A DNA stretch of 64,000 nt from Streptomyces sp. NBC_01142. GTDB lineage: Bacteria > Actinomycetota > Actinomycetes > Streptomycetales > Streptomycetaceae. Made by a program: the position numbers and the translations under genes. The stretch spans positions 1,488,001 to 1,552,000 of the forward strand of contig NZ_JAPEOR010000001.1 in assembly GCF_026341125.1 (NCBI RefSeq), in the 5' to 3' direction. Numbering within the stretch: position 1 is the stretch's first letter; each line of letters starts with the position of its first letter. The notes beneath the pieces are model-generated. The model ran no database searches and was not told the DNA's origin. It saw nothing but the letters and a program-made list of their open reading frames with translations. This document shows, piece after piece, positions 53,954 to 63,655 of this stretch.

Positions 53954-55135
53954 TCAGGCCGGGTCAGGGGTGCCGAATGCCGCGAAGACGAGGCCGAGCA
54001 CGACCTTGTTCCTGTCGGCGCCCTTCGCATCGGTGGAGTTGACGCTGTACACAAGGGTGCGGGACAGATCGCGGGTGCCGCCGATGCCCGCGTTGTAGCC
54101 CCAGCGGCCTCCGGTCTTGCCCCAGACCCGGCGGCCGCCCAGCTGCCAGGATGTCAGGCCCACGCTGTAGATCGCGGGCTCGCCCTTGAGATCGGTCACC
54201 CGTGCCGGAGGCAGCGTGAACATCTCCTCCAGCAGCGGTCCGCGCACCACCCGCCCGCGGAACAGCGCGTGGGTGAACCGCTCCAGGTCGGCGGTGGTGG
54301 AGATGATGTCGCCCGCGGCCCAGCCGTCGGTGGGGCTCCACACACTCACATCGCGCAGACCGGTGGTGCCGTCCGACAGCTTCATCTTCTGGTAGCCGCG
54401 GTTGTGCGGGCCGTGGATCCGGGGGTCGGTGCCGGGGAAGGAGGTGCCGCGCAGACCGAGAGGCCCGATGATGCGGCGGGCGACCTCGTTCTCGTACGAG
54501 TGGCCCGTGACCTTCTCGATCAGCAGCCCGGCCACCGTGTAGCCGATGTTGCTGTAGTTCTGCTTCGTGCCGGCGGGGAACAGCTCCCTTTTCGCCGTCG
54601 CGGAGGCGACCATCTCGCGGGGCGTGAAGACCTGGAAGCGGTTGGCGTACCAGTCCTCCACGGTCTTCCCGGGGAAGTCGGGGGTGGGCAGGCCGCTGGT
54701 GTGGTTCAGCAGCTGGCGCACGGTGACCTTCTCGTACGCCGCCGGGATCAGCTCCGGCAGATAGGTGCGGACCGGGCGGTCGAGGCCGACCTTCCTCTCG
54801 GCGGCGAGCTGAAGCACCACGGCGGAGGTGAAGACCTTGGTCACCGAGCCGGCCCGGAACCGGGCATGCGGGTCGGCCTTGCGGCCGGACGGGAGGTCGT
54901 GGACGCCCGTGCTGCCGCGCCAGCTGCCCTCCGTGCCGCCGACCCGGGCCAGGGCGGCAGTCGCGTCGGCATTCGGCAGCGCGGCGATCGCGGCGTCCAG
55001 GGCGTCACTGTCCGGGGCCCGGTGCCCGGTCGTGAGGGAGGCAAGGGCAGGAGCGTCGGCGAAGGCGGGGGCCGCCGGCCCCGCCACTGCGAGAACCAGG
55101 GCGGCGGCAAGGACGGTACGGGTACGGGCGTTCAT
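53954..55135 (-). CDS. Serine hydrolase / D-alanyl-D-alanine carboxypeptidase-like (class C beta-lactamase family)
   Basis: 393-aa secreted serine hydrolase of the beta-lactamase/DD-peptidase superfamily. A signal peptide ends near AFADA. The catalytic SxxK is Ser97-Val-Thr-Lys100. The second motif is Tyr-Ser-Asn in KQNYSNIGY and the third KTGG near the C-terminus. NHTSGLPT is typical of the group. Substrate may be peptidoglycan peptides or an ester. It stands alone; the long opposite-strand frame over this gene is a shadow. Confidence 0.9.
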   Translation of the reverse strand: MNARTRTVLAAALVLAVAGPAAPAFADAPALASLTTGHRAPDSDALDAAIAALPNADATAALARVGGTEGSWRGSTGVHDLPSGRKADPHARFRAGSVTKVFTSAVVLQLAAERKVGLDRPVRTYLPELIPAAYEKVTVRQLLNHTSGLPTPDFPGKTVEDWYANRFQVFTPREMVASATAKRELFPAGTKQNYSNIGYTVAGLLIEKVTGHSYENEVARRIIGPLGLRGTSFPGTDPRIHGPHNRGYQKMKLSDGTTGLRDVSVWSPTDGWAAGDIISTTADLERFTHALFRGRVVRGPLLEEMFTLPPARVTDLKGEPAIYSVGLTSWQLGGRRVWGKTGGRWGYNAGIGGTRDLSRTLVYSVNSTDAKGADRNKVVLGLVFAAFGTPDPA

Positions 55136-55210
55136 GGTGGTGAGCCTCCTGGGCGTGGAATGCGTAACTGCCGGCGCACTCCATCCTGTTGATCAGAAGG
55201 CTTCGGCGGA

Positions 55211-55960
55211 TCACCGGAGCGAGCGGTCCTCGCCCGTCGGTTTCCTCCCCTGCGCGGGGGAGACGAGGGCGGCGTCTCCCTCCGCGGAGGGAGCGATCAG
55301 CCCGGTCTCGTACGCACAGATGACCGCCTGGATACGGTCGCGCAGCCCCAGCTTGGCCAGCACATTGCCCACATGGGTCTTCACCGTGTGCTCGCTGACG
55401 ACCAGCGCGGCCGCGATCTCCGCATTGGACAGGCCGCGCGCCAGATGCAGCAGCGTCTCGCGTTCGCGGGCGGTCAGCAGGCCCAGCAGGCCGAGCCGGG
55501 CGGAGGGCTGATGGGCGGAGGGCAGGCGGACTGCTGCCGGGCGCGCGGTGTAGTCGGCGATCAGACGGCGCGCCACGGAGGGCGCCAGCAATGAGTCGCC
55601 GGCCGACACCACCCGTACCGCATGCACCAGATCGTCGCGGCGTACATCCTTGAGCAGAAAACCGCTCGCGCCCGCGTGCAGCGCCTCGTACACGTACTCG
55701 TCGGAGTCGAAGGTGGTCAGCATGACCGCACGGCAGCCGCTCTCGGCGCAGATGGTGCGGCAGGCCTCGATGCCGTCCGTGCCCGGCATCCGGATGTCCA
55801 GAAGCGCCACGTCCGGGGCCAGCCTGCGCACCGCGTCCACCGCCTGCGCGCCGTCCCCGGCCTCGGCGACCACCTCGATGTCCGGCTGTGCGTCCAGGAT
55901 CATCGCGAAGCCGCTGCGTACCAGCTCCTGGTCGTCGGCCACCACCACACGGATCGTCAA
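55211..55960 (-). CDS. LuxR-type response regulator
   Basis: 249-aa NarL/FixJ-type regulator. The receiver domain has the acidic pair Asp9/Asp10 and the phosphoacceptor Asp55 (ALLDIRMPG), then the conserved Thr and Lys (MLTTFD, FLLKDV). The C-terminal LuxR HTH reads LTARERETLLHLARGLSNAEIAAALVVSEHTVKTHVGNVLAKLGL. It overlaps the kinase gene by 4 bp. No target can be read from the sequence. Confidence 0.93.
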   Translation of the reverse strand: MTIRVVVADDQELVRSGFAMILDAQPDIEVVAEAGDGAQAVDAVRRLAPDVALLDIRMPGTDGIEACRTICAESGCRAVMLTTFDSDEYVYEALHAGASGFLLKDVRRDDLVHAVRVVSAGDSLLAPSVARRLIADYTARPAAVRLPSAHQPSARLGLLGLLTARERETLLHLARGLSNAEIAAALVVSEHTVKTHVGNVLAKLGLRDRIQAVICAYETGLIAPSAEGDAALVSPAQGRKPTGEDRSLR

Positions 55961-57300
55961 TTCCCCACCTCCAGCGGCGAGGTTACTAGCGGCAGCCTGA
56001 CACGGACGCGGAAGCCCCGGCCGCCCGGACCGGGGCCGGTGTCGGCCGTGCCGCCGTGCGCGGCAGCGCGCTCCCGGATGCCGATCAGACCGTGACCCTG
56101 ACCCTGACCCTGACCCTGGCTCCGGCCCTGGCTCTGGCTCTGGGCGTGGCTGTCACGGTCGGCGGCCGTGATGCCGGGGCCGCGCCCGTCGTCGGTGACC
56201 GTGAGCATCAACTCCTCATTCCCGTACGTCAGTTGTACGGTCACCGCACTCGCGGACGCGTGCTTGACCACATTCGTCAGCGCCTCCTGGACCACCCGGA
56301 AGACCGTGGCCTCGGTGTCCATCGGCAGTGGGCGGGCGCGTCCGGCGGTTTCGTACGAGACCCGCAGGCCGCTTCCCGCCACCCGCTCCACCAGCGCGGG
56401 CAGTTCGGCCAGTGCGGGCTGAGGCTCCCGCGGGGCGTCCGGAGGAGCGCCGTCCTCCCGCAGTACGCCGAGAAGCCGCCGCAGCTGCACCATCGCGTCC
56501 CGGCCGGTCTCCGAGATCGAGTCGAAGGCGGCCTCGGCGCGCTCGGGTGCGCTGCGGATGGCGACGGGGCCCGCCTCCGCCTGGACGATCATGATGCTGA
56601 CCGCGTGCGAGAGGATGTCGTGCATCTCGCGGGCGATACGGGCGCGTTCACGGGCCGCCGCCTGCTCGGCCTCGATCCGGTGGGTCCGCTCCAGCTGGGC
56701 GGCCCGGTCCTCCACGGCGCGGGTGTACGCCTGCCGGGTATGGGTCAGCCGGCCCAGAACATACGCGGCGGTGAAGACGATGAGCGAGAACAGCAGCTCC
56801 CGTACCTCGCCCGAATTCCACCGGACCGAGGGGAAGACGCTCGCGATCACCAGCCCGCCCGCGATCTGGCGCCTGGGTGACGGCGACAGGGTGGCGATGG
56901 TGTAGAGGGCGACCAGGCCGACGTACGGAAGGGTCTGGCCGGGGCCGTCGATCGCGCATACGTAGAGAAGCTGCGCCGCTCCGACGGCCAGGAGCACGCC
57001 GACGGGTGCCCTGCGGCGCCAGATCAGCGGCACCACGGTGAGCGTGGTCAGCAGATACGCGACGAGTGTCGCGTCCGGCATGCCGGGCTGACGGGGGATG
57101 AGCCAGGGAACGGTCATCACCGCCTGCACCAGCAGCGCGACACCGATGTCCAGGACCCGGGGCCGGGCGCTGACGGCGCGGCGCATGTCCGTCAGTTGCC
57201 CGCGAGGCACCGCTCTGCGTGGCACCTCTCTGCGAGGCACGTGTCCGTGACGCGTCTGTCTGTCGGACACCTGTCTGTGGGGCGCTTCTCCGTCAGCCAT
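55957..57300 (-). CDS. Histidine kinase with Gln/Gly repeat in the ATP lid
   Basis: 447-aa sensor kinase of the HisKA_3 (NarX-like) class. The N-terminus is Arg-rich and repetitive (RREVPRRAVPRGQ), followed by about five membrane segments. The phospho-acceptor is His in REMHDILSHAVSIMIV. The HATPase has VVQEALTNVVKHA and DDGRGPG, then an inserted run rich in QS and QG units before GHGLIGIRERA. This insertion lies in the ATP-lid loop and is coded by a short DNA repeat. A start at 57186 is also possible; GGAGGAG ten bases upstream supports 57300. Confidence 0.9.
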   Translation of the reverse strand: MADGEAPHRQVSDRQTRHGHVPRREVPRRAVPRGQLTDMRRAVSARPRVLDIGVALLVQAVMTVPWLIPRQPGMPDATLVAYLLTTLTVVPLIWRRRAPVGVLLAVGAAQLLYVCAIDGPGQTLPYVGLVALYTIATLSPSPRRQIAGGLVIASVFPSVRWNSGEVRELLFSLIVFTAAYVLGRLTHTRQAYTRAVEDRAAQLERTHRIEAEQAAARERARIAREMHDILSHAVSIMIVQAEAGPVAIRSAPERAEAAFDSISETGRDAMVQLRRLLGVLREDGAPPDAPREPQPALAELPALVERVAGSGLRVSYETAGRARPLPMDTEATVFRVVQEALTNVVKHASASAVTVQLTYGNEELMLTVTDDGRGPGITAADRDSHAQSQSQGRSQGQGQGQGHGLIGIRERAAAHGGTADTGPGPGGRGFRVRVRLPLVTSPLEVGN

Positions 57301-57352
57301 CTGTCCGCCGCTCCTCCGGTGCCGGAGTGTGGCTGCCATCATGGCGCAACGA

Positions 57353-58063
57353 TCAAGAAGCCTTGCCCGCGGGGGCGTTGAGCGAAGCAAGAAGTACGCC
57401 GGACAGCGCATCCACCCGGTTGGTGGTGATCGAGTCGACGCCGAACCCGATCAGCCGGCGCATGGTGCGCCGGGTGTCGGCCGTCCAGGCCGAAACCAGA
57501 AGCCCGTCCCGGTGGAGGCGGTCCGTCAGCTCCCGGCCGACCAGGCCGAAACGGTAGTTGAGCCAGCGGGCCCCCACCGCCTCCAGCAGCGCGGGGCGGG
57601 GCGGCGCCGCCGTCGTCCAGGTCATCGCGAGCTCGGCGGACGGATCGGCGGCGCGGACGGCGAGCATGGTGGCGGGGCCCGCGCAGTAGTACACGCGCTC
57701 GCTCGCCCCGCACTCGCGGACCGCGGCGACCACCGTCCGTACCGACTGCTGCGAAGCCCCGGGCAGATCGATCATCACGCGGTGCTCCCCGACCGCGAGC
57801 AGCGCCTCGTGCAGCGTCGGGACCCCGCCGCCGGTCAGCGCCCGGACCTGCGCGCGGGTGAGTTCGGCGAGTGGCCGGTCGTGACCCCACAGCCGCTTCA
57901 GCGAGGCGTCGTGCAGCAGCACGGGCTCGCCGTCGCGGGTGAGGCGTACATCGATCTCGACCGCGTCCGCGCCCCGCTCGATCGCCGAACGGAGCGAGGG
58001 CAGGGTGTTCTCGCGGATACGGTACGGATCGCCGCGGTGACCCACGACAGTGACGGTGCGCAT
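57353..58063 (-). CDS. Glycerophosphodiester phosphodiesterase
   Basis: 236-aa GDPD, a TIM-barrel enzyme hydrolysing glycerophosphodiesters to glycerol-3-phosphate and an alcohol. The catalytic pattern VGHRGDPYRIRENT and AVEIDVRLTRDGEPVLLHDASLKR is intact, and VSAWTADTRRTMRRLIGFGVDSITTNRVD marks the C-terminus. No signal peptide, so it is probably cytoplasmic. The ATG at 58063 is 20 bp downstream of the adenosine deaminase stop, suggesting an operon. Confidence 0.93.
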   Translation of the reverse strand: MRTVTVVGHRGDPYRIRENTLPSLRSAIERGADAVEIDVRLTRDGEPVLLHDASLKRLWGHDRPLAELTRAQVRALTGGGVPTLHEALLAVGEHRVMIDLPGASQQSVRTVVAAVRECGASERVYYCAGPATMLAVRAADPSAELAMTWTTAAPPRPALLEAVGARWLNYRFGLVGRELTDRLHRDGLLVSAWTADTRRTMRRLIGFGVDSITTNRVDALSGVLLASLNAPAGKAS

Positions 58064-58083
58064 GGGCCTGTTGCCGGCGCCGG

Positions 58084-59112
58084 TCAGCGGGCCGCGAGCC
58101 ACGCGGTGGTGTACGCGTCGATCTCCGCGGCAATCCGCGCCTTGCCTGCCGCGTCGAGGAACGACGCCTCGACGGCGTTCTTGGCGAGTTCGGCGAGGCC
58201 GCGTTCGTCCAGCTCCAGCAGCCGGGCGGCGACCGCGTACTCGTTGTTGAGGTCGCTGCCGAACATCGGCGGGTCGTCGCTGTTGATGGTCACCAGCACA
58301 CCGGCAGCGACCATCTCCTTGATCGGGTGCTGGTCGATGTCGGTGACGGCGCGGGTCGCGATGTTCGAGGTGGGGCAGACCTCCAGCGGAATCCGATGCT
58401 CTGCGAGGTACGCCAGCAGCGCCGGGTCCTGCGTCGCGCTGGTGCCGTGACCGATGCGCTCGGCGCCCAGTTCGTTCAGCGCGTCCCAGATGGTCTGCGG
58501 ACCGGTCGTCTCGCCGGCGTGCGGCACGGAGTGCAGCCCCGCGGCGATCGCCCGGTCGAAGTAGGGCTTGAACTGCGGGCGCGGCACACCGATCTCGGGA
58601 CCGCCCAGACCGAAGGAGACCAGGCCCTCGGGGTGCAGATCCACCGCGAGGCGGGCGGTCTCCTCCGCGGCCTCGAGCCCGGCCTCGCCGGGGATGTCGA
58701 AGCACCAGCGCAGTACGACCCCGAGCTCGGCCTCGGCCGCCCTGCGGGCGTCCTCGATCGCCGCCATGAAGGACTTCTCCTCGATGCCGCGGCGGGTCGA
58801 GCTGAAGGGCGTGATGGTCAGCTCGGCATACCGGATGTTCTGCCGGGCCATGTCACGGGCGACCTCGAAGGTGAGCAGCCGTACGTCCTCCGGCGTGCGG
58901 ATCAGGTCCACGACGGAGAGGTAGACGTCGATGAAGTGCGCGAAGTCGGTGAAGGTGAAGTAGTCGGCGATCGCCTCGGGATCGGTCGGAACCTTCGAGT
59001 CCGGGTGACGGGCCGCCAGTTCGGCGACGATGCGCGGGGATGCGGAACCGACATGGTGCACATGCAGTTCGGCTTTGGGAAGCCCCGCGATGAAGGGGTG
59101 CAGATCGGTCAT
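58084..59112 (-). CDS. add: Adenosine deaminase
   Basis: 342-aa adenosine/adenine deaminase-family amidohydrolase. Metal ligands His17 and His19 lie in ELHVHHVGS (the family more often has HLHLEGS). Other sites: FGLGGPE, HAGETTGP with the catalytic Glu, RIGHGTSA, and SDDPPMFG. It converts adenosine to inosine in purine salvage. GGAGGA precedes the ATG. The HHVGS variant suggests a Streptomyces paralog whose substrate preference may differ from the classic enzyme. Confidence 0.9.
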   Translation of the reverse strand: MTDLHPFIAGLPKAELHVHHVGSASPRIVAELAARHPDSKVPTDPEAIADYFTFTDFAHFIDVYLSVVDLIRTPEDVRLLTFEVARDMARQNIRYAELTITPFSSTRRGIEEKSFMAAIEDARRAAEAELGVVLRWCFDIPGEAGLEAAEETARLAVDLHPEGLVSFGLGGPEIGVPRPQFKPYFDRAIAAGLHSVPHAGETTGPQTIWDALNELGAERIGHGTSATQDPALLAYLAEHRIPLEVCPTSNIATRAVTDIDQHPIKEMVAAGVLVTINSDDPPMFGSDLNNEYAVAARLLELDERGLAELAKNAVEASFLDAAGKARIAAEIDAYTTAWLAAR

Positions 59113-59222
59113 CGGGGTCCTCCGTGTGCAAGGGGCCGTTCGGGTCAGGGATCATCGTAGGCGGCCCGGTCCGGCAGGGGGCACTGGCCGTAGCATGACC
59201 GAACCACCGATGGGGGAGAACC

Positions 59223-59951
59223 ATGCCAGACAACCAGGCCCAGCCGTCCGGCGGGCCGGAGCCGCGCGACCCGTGGGCTCCGCCGGAGAGCAGCTCCGGC
59301 AGCTCCGGCGCACAGAACAAGGTGCCGCTCGACAAGCCCGCTGCCACGCCGCACCCGCACGTGCACGACCAGCAGACGGTCACCTCGATACCCGGCGTCG
59401 GAAGCGGTCCCGACACGGGCGCCGTGCCGCCGCCCCCGATAGCCCCGGGCGGACCGGCCCAGCCCGCCGCCGGTCCTTACGGCTACCCCGCGGCCCCGGC
59501 CACCCCCCAGTCCGCGTCCGGTGCGTACGGTCCCGCCACCGGCGCCGATCCGTACGGCAGCGGCTACCCCGGCTACCCCGGATACCAGGGCTACACCCAG
59601 CCCGGCTGGCAGGCCGGCCCCGCGAACGGCATGGGCATCACCGCGATGGTGCTCGGCATCCTCTCCGTCTGCCTGTTCTGCCTGTACGGAGTGGTCGCGA
59701 TCGTCCTGGGCGTGCTCGCCCTGATCTTCGGCATCATCGGCAGGAAGCGCGCCCAGCGGGGCGAGGCCACCAACGGCGGCATGGCCCTGGCCGGCATCAT
59801 CCTCGGCACCATCGGCATCGTCATCGGAGCGATCGTCATCGTCCTGATCGCCTGGGGGATCACCACGGCGATCAACGAGGAGAACAAGAAGGACAGCGAA
59901 AGCGACTACGACACCTACTCCAACTCCCTGGTCGTCGACGTCACTCGCTAG
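59223..59951 (+). CDS. DUF4190 domain membrane protein
   Basis: 242-aa protein. The first ~130 residues are a disordered Pro/Gly/Ser/Tyr-rich cytoplasmic region. Then comes a two-helix DUF4190 domain (GMGITAMVLGILSVCLFCLYGVVAIVLGVLALIFG and MALAGIILGTIGIVIGAIVIV). A GGGGAG Shine-Dalgarno precedes the ATG. Function is unknown; many Streptomyces carry several copies. Confidence 0.9.
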   Translation: MPDNQAQPSGGPEPRDPWAPPESSSGSSGAQNKVPLDKPAATPHPHVHDQQTVTSIPGVGSGPDTGAVPPPPIAPGGPAQPAAGPYGYPAAPATPQSASGAYGPATGADPYGSGYPGYPGYQGYTQPGWQAGPANGMGITAMVLGILSVCLFCLYGVVAIVLGVLALIFGIIGRKRAQRGEATNGGMALAGIILGTIGIVIGAIVIVLIAWGITTAINEENKKDSESDYDTYSNSLVVDVTR

Positions 59952-60036
59952 CCGTCACTCGCCAGCCGTCACCTGCCGGCCGCAGAGCGGGCCGCCGCCC
60001 GCTGACCGTCACCGTCCGGCCACCGGCCACCGGCTG

Positions 60037-60609
60037 CTAGCCGGCGACCGCCGGCCGCAGCGGCTCCCGCGCCCGCAGCTCCTCACGTGCCTCCATCAGC
60101 GCGAACCCCAGCAGATTGAGCCCGCGCCAGCGCGCGGGATCCTGTGCCCGCTCGTCGTCCGCGGCCAGCCCGATGCCCCAGATGAGGTCCAGCGGGCTGG
60201 CCTCGACGAGCACCCGGTCCCCCGTGGCCAGCAGAAAGCCGCGCAGCGCGGGATCCTGCCCGAACTTGTGCACACTGCCCGAGCGCACGATGGCGAGCCG
60301 TTCGCGCTTCCATATCGTCTCGTCGAAGCCGCGCACCAGCCGCCCTGCCTTCTTGGCCGCCGCCGGACTGTCCGCATCGACCGCCGCCCGCTCGGCTTCC
60401 GCATCGCCGAAAAGCCGCGCCTTGGACGCCATCATCCAGTGCTCCGCGGTGGCATAACGCACGCCGTCGACCACGAACGGTGACGGCCACCACTGGCTGA
60501 GGCAGCTCGCGTCGAGCCTGTCCTCGCGGCGCGGCGTATGGCCCCAGAAGAGCAGATACTTGATTCGATTCCCGCTGCTGACCCGGTTCATCAGTTCTTC
60601 CATCCCCAT
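60037..60609 (-). CDS. NADAR family protein
   Basis: 190-aa protein of the NADAR/YbiA-like family, which has N-glycosidase members acting on riboflavin intermediates or ADP-ribosyl groups. Conserved words: YLLFWGHTP, LSQWWPSPFVVDGVRYATAEHWMMASKARLFGD, VHKFGQDPALRGFLLATGDRVLVEASPLDLIWGIGL, and the final GLNLLGFALMEAREEL. The start is uncertain between two nearby ATGs (60609, 60603). It stands alone on the minus strand. Confidence 0.9.
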   Translation of the reverse strand: MGMEELMNRVSSGNRIKYLLFWGHTPRREDRLDASCLSQWWPSPFVVDGVRYATAEHWMMASKARLFGDAEAERAAVDADSPAAAKKAGRLVRGFDETIWKRERLAIVRSGSVHKFGQDPALRGFLLATGDRVLVEASPLDLIWGIGLAADDERAQDPARWRGLNLLGFALMEAREELRAREPLRPAVAG

Positions 60610-60784
60610 GCACGCGAGTCTGGCATTCACCACTGACACTCCGTACGGCTATCTGCCGGACGACGCGACACATGGTCGACCGATTCCGTTGCGTAACCAA
60701 AAGGCAACAACGGAATCACTTGTTGAGGAAGTCGCGCTCTGCCAGGATCGGCACTCAAATCGAGCTGGAACAACGGAGAGCGTC

Positions 60785-62299
60785 ATGGGCAACCGCTTCC
60801 AGGTGCAGCACCGCTTCGCGGACGGCGCACAGTACATCGGCGGGCAGCTGCGGCCCGGCACATCAGGACGTACGCAGGACATCGTGAACCCCGCGACCGG
60901 CGAAACGGTCCACACCTACGAGCTGGCCGGCACCGCGGACGTGGACGCGGCCGTGGCCGCGGCCCGAGAGGCCTTCCCCGGCTGGGCGGGCGCCACCCCG
61001 GGCGAGCGCTCCGACGCCCTGCACAGCTTCGCGTCCGTACTCGCGGGCCAGGCGGCCGACCTCGCGGAGGCCGAGTCCCTGCAGTGCGGCAAACCCATCA
61101 AGCTCACCACCGAGTTCGACGTGCCGGGCACCATCGACAACACCGCGTTCTTCGCCGGTGCCGCCCGTCATCTCCAGGGGCAGTCCGCGGGTGAGTACAG
61201 CGGCGACCACACCTCCTACGTACGCCGGGAGCCGATCGGTGTCGTCGGCTCCATCGCCCCCTGGAACTACCCGCTCCAGATGGCCGCCTGGAAGGTCCTG
61301 CCGGCCATCGCCGCAGGCAACACCATCGTGCTCAAGCCCGCCGAGATCACCCCGCTCACCTCGCTGATGTTCGCCCAGGCGGCGAAGGAGGCCGGGATCC
61401 CCGACGGCGTCGTCAATGTCATCAGCGGCGCGGGCAAGGACGCGGGCGAACATCTCGTCGGCCACCCCGATGTCGCCATGACCTCCTTCACCGGCTCCAC
61501 CCCCGTCGGCAGGCGCGTCGCCGAGATCGCCACCGCCACCGTCAAGCGACTCCACCTGGAACTCGGCGGCAAGGCTCCCTTCCTGGTCTTCGACGACGCC
61601 GACCTCGAGGCCGCCGTGCACGGCGCGGTCGCGGGATCGCTCATCAACACCGGCCAGGACTGCACCGCCGCCACCCGCGCCTATGTCCAGCGGCCCCTGT
61701 ACGACGCCTTCGTCAGCAACGTCGCCGACCTGATGGCGACCGTCCGCCTCGGCGACCCCTTCGATCCGTCCACCGACCTCGGCCCGCTCGTCTCGCACCT
61801 CCAGCGCGACCGGGTGGCGGGCTTCGTCGACCGGGCGCGCGCCTACGCCACCGTCGTCACCGGCGGCGAAGCGCCCCAGGGAAAGCTCAAGGACGGCGCG
61901 TACTACCTCCCCACCCTGGTCGCCGGCGCCGCCCAGGACAGCGAGATCGTCCAGTCCGAGATCTTCGGGCCGGTCCTGGTCGTCGTCCCCTTCGACTCCG
62001 ACGACGAAGGCATCGCGCTCGCCAACGACACCCCCTACGGCCTCGCCGCCTCCGCCTGGAGCCGCGACGTCTACCGCGCCAACCGCGCCACCCGCGAGAT
62101 CAAGGCGGGCTGCGTCTGGGTCAACGACCACATCCCGATCATCAGCGAGATGCCGCACGGCGGCTACAAGGCCTCCGGCTTCGGAAAGGACATGTCGGTG
62201 TACTCCTTCGAGGAGTACACGCAGGTCAAGCATGTGATGTACGACAACACGGCGGTGGTCCGCAAGGACTGGCACCGCACGATCTTCGGGGACCGCTAG
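60785..62299 (+). CDS. Gamma-aminobutyraldehyde dehydrogenase-like aldehyde dehydrogenase
   Basis: 504-aa aldehyde dehydrogenase, second of this type in the window. General base Glu259 in HLELGGKAP, nucleophile Cys293 in NTGQDCTAATR, PWNYP motif, and C-terminal EMPHGGYKASGFGKDMSVYSFEEYTQVKHV. It has an extra ~20 N-terminal residues compared with the one at 48868. It is followed by a polyamine substrate-binding gene and ABC ATPase, so putrescine-derived 4-aminobutanal is the likely substrate. GGAGAG precedes the ATG. Confidence 0.9.
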   Translation: MGNRFQVQHRFADGAQYIGGQLRPGTSGRTQDIVNPATGETVHTYELAGTADVDAAVAAAREAFPGWAGATPGERSDALHSFASVLAGQAADLAEAESLQCGKPIKLTTEFDVPGTIDNTAFFAGAARHLQGQSAGEYSGDHTSYVRREPIGVVGSIAPWNYPLQMAAWKVLPAIAAGNTIVLKPAEITPLTSLMFAQAAKEAGIPDGVVNVISGAGKDAGEHLVGHPDVAMTSFTGSTPVGRRVAEIATATVKRLHLELGGKAPFLVFDDADLEAAVHGAVAGSLINTGQDCTAATRAYVQRPLYDAFVSNVADLMATVRLGDPFDPSTDLGPLVSHLQRDRVAGFVDRARAYATVVTGGEAPQGKLKDGAYYLPTLVAGAAQDSEIVQSEIFGPVLVVVPFDSDDEGIALANDTPYGLAASAWSRDVYRANRATREIKAGCVWVNDHIPIISEMPHGGYKASGFGKDMSVYSFEEYTQVKHVMYDNTAVVRKDWHRTIFGDR

Positions 62300-62371
62300 C
62301 ACCGCATCCACTCGCGGCCACCGCCGCGCGGCCGCCCGACCAGCGGCCACCATCCCGAAAGGGCACAGCTC

Positions 62372-63619
62372 ATGGATCAGAACGAGCCGGACGGCCTGTC
62401 CGCAGCCCAGCTGGCGGCGATGCGCCGCAGCCTGACGAACGGCCGGGGTGCCCTCTCCCGCCGTTCACTGCTGCGCGCGTCGGGTGTCGGCGCGCTGACG
62501 GTCGGCGGCGCCGGAGTACTGAGCGGCTGCGGGATCCCGCCCGCCAAGCGGGAGGGCGACGCAGCCGCCTCGAACGACCACTCGGACCAGGAGAAGCAGA
62601 TCAACTTCTCCAACTGGACCGAGTACATGGACATCAGCGAGGACGGGAAGACCCGGCCCACCCTGGCGGCGTTCACCAAACGCACCGGGATCAAGGTCAG
62701 GTACACCGAGGACATCAACGACAACGTCGAGTTCTTCGGCAAGATCCAGCCGCAGCTCGCGGCGGGCCAGGACACCGGCCGTGACCTGATCAATGTCACG
62801 GACTGGCTGGCGGCCCGGATGATCCGGCTCGGCTGGGTGCAGAAACTCGACGCGTCGCTCCTCCCGCACGCGTACGCCAACCTCTCGCCCCAGTTCCGCA
62901 GCCCGGACTGGGACCCGGGGCGTGCCTACTCGTACCCCTGGACCGGAATTCCGGCCGTCATCGCCTACAACATCAAGGCCACCGGCGGCCGCAAGGTCGA
63001 CTCCGTCACCCAGCTCCTGGACGACCCCACCCTCAAGGGCCGGGTCAGTTTCCTCACCGAGATGCGCGACACGGTCGGCCTGACCCTGCTCGACCTGGGC
63101 AAGGACCCCGCCAAGGTCAACGACGCCGACTACGACGCCGCCATCAACCGGCTCCAGAAGGGCGTCGACAAGAAGCAGATACGCCGCTTCACCGGCAACG
63201 ACTACACCTCGGACCTGGACAAGGGCGACATCGCCGCCTGCGTCGCCTGGGCCGGTGACCTCATCCAGCTCCAGGTCGACAACCCGGACATCAGATACGC
63301 GATCCCTGCTGCCGGCTTCATGACAGCCACCGACAATCTGCTGGTCCCGGCGCAGGCACGGCACCAGAAGAACGCCACCCGGCTGATCGACTACTACTAC
63401 GAACTCCCCGTCGCCGCGCAGCTCGCCGCGTACATCAACTACGTGTGCCCGGTCGCGGGCGTCGGCGCCGAACTCGCCAAGATCGACCCCAAGCTGGCCA
63501 AGAACCCGCTGATCCTCCCGGGCGAGGCCATGGCCGCCAAGTCCCACTCCTTCCGCTCGCTCTCCTCCGAGGAAGAGACGGCATACGAAGAGAAGTTCGC
63601 CAAGCTCATCGGCGCCTGA
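62372..63619 (+). CDS. potD: Spermidine/putrescine-type ABC substrate-binding lipoprotein
   Basis: 415-aa solute-binding lipoprotein. A ~28-residue N-terminal extension precedes the twin-arginine signal SRRSLLRAS and the lipobox LSGC with Cys53. Mature motifs FSNWTEYMDISEDG, RPTLAAFTKRTGIKVRYTEDINDN, RFTGNDYTSDLDKGD and AGDLIQLQVDNPDI match polyamine-binding proteins and the paralog at 51464. It is followed by a potA-like ATPase and preceded by an aldehyde dehydrogenase, an import-and-oxidation arrangement for putrescine. Confidence 0.92.
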   Translation: MDQNEPDGLSAAQLAAMRRSLTNGRGALSRRSLLRASGVGALTVGGAGVLSGCGIPPAKREGDAAASNDHSDQEKQINFSNWTEYMDISEDGKTRPTLAAFTKRTGIKVRYTEDINDNVEFFGKIQPQLAAGQDTGRDLINVTDWLAARMIRLGWVQKLDASLLPHAYANLSPQFRSPDWDPGRAYSYPWTGIPAVIAYNIKATGGRKVDSVTQLLDDPTLKGRVSFLTEMRDTVGLTLLDLGKDPAKVNDADYDAAINRLQKGVDKKQIRRFTGNDYTSDLDKGDIAACVAWAGDLIQLQVDNPDIRYAIPAAGFMTATDNLLVPAQARHQKNATRLIDYYYELPVAAQLAAYINYVCPVAGVGAELAKIDPKLAKNPLILPGEAMAAKSHSFRSLSSEEETAYEEKFAKLIGA

Positions 63620-63655
63620 CCTCCCCCTCCCCCGACACCACTGGGACCGCGACCC

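Noticed and set aside
53834..55192. Long plus-strand open frame (452 codons) over the serine hydrolase gene
   Set aside because: It is antisense to a gene with a signal peptide and all three catalytic motifs, and its translation is low-complexity and unrelated to known folds. High-GC DNA often leaves such shadow frames open.
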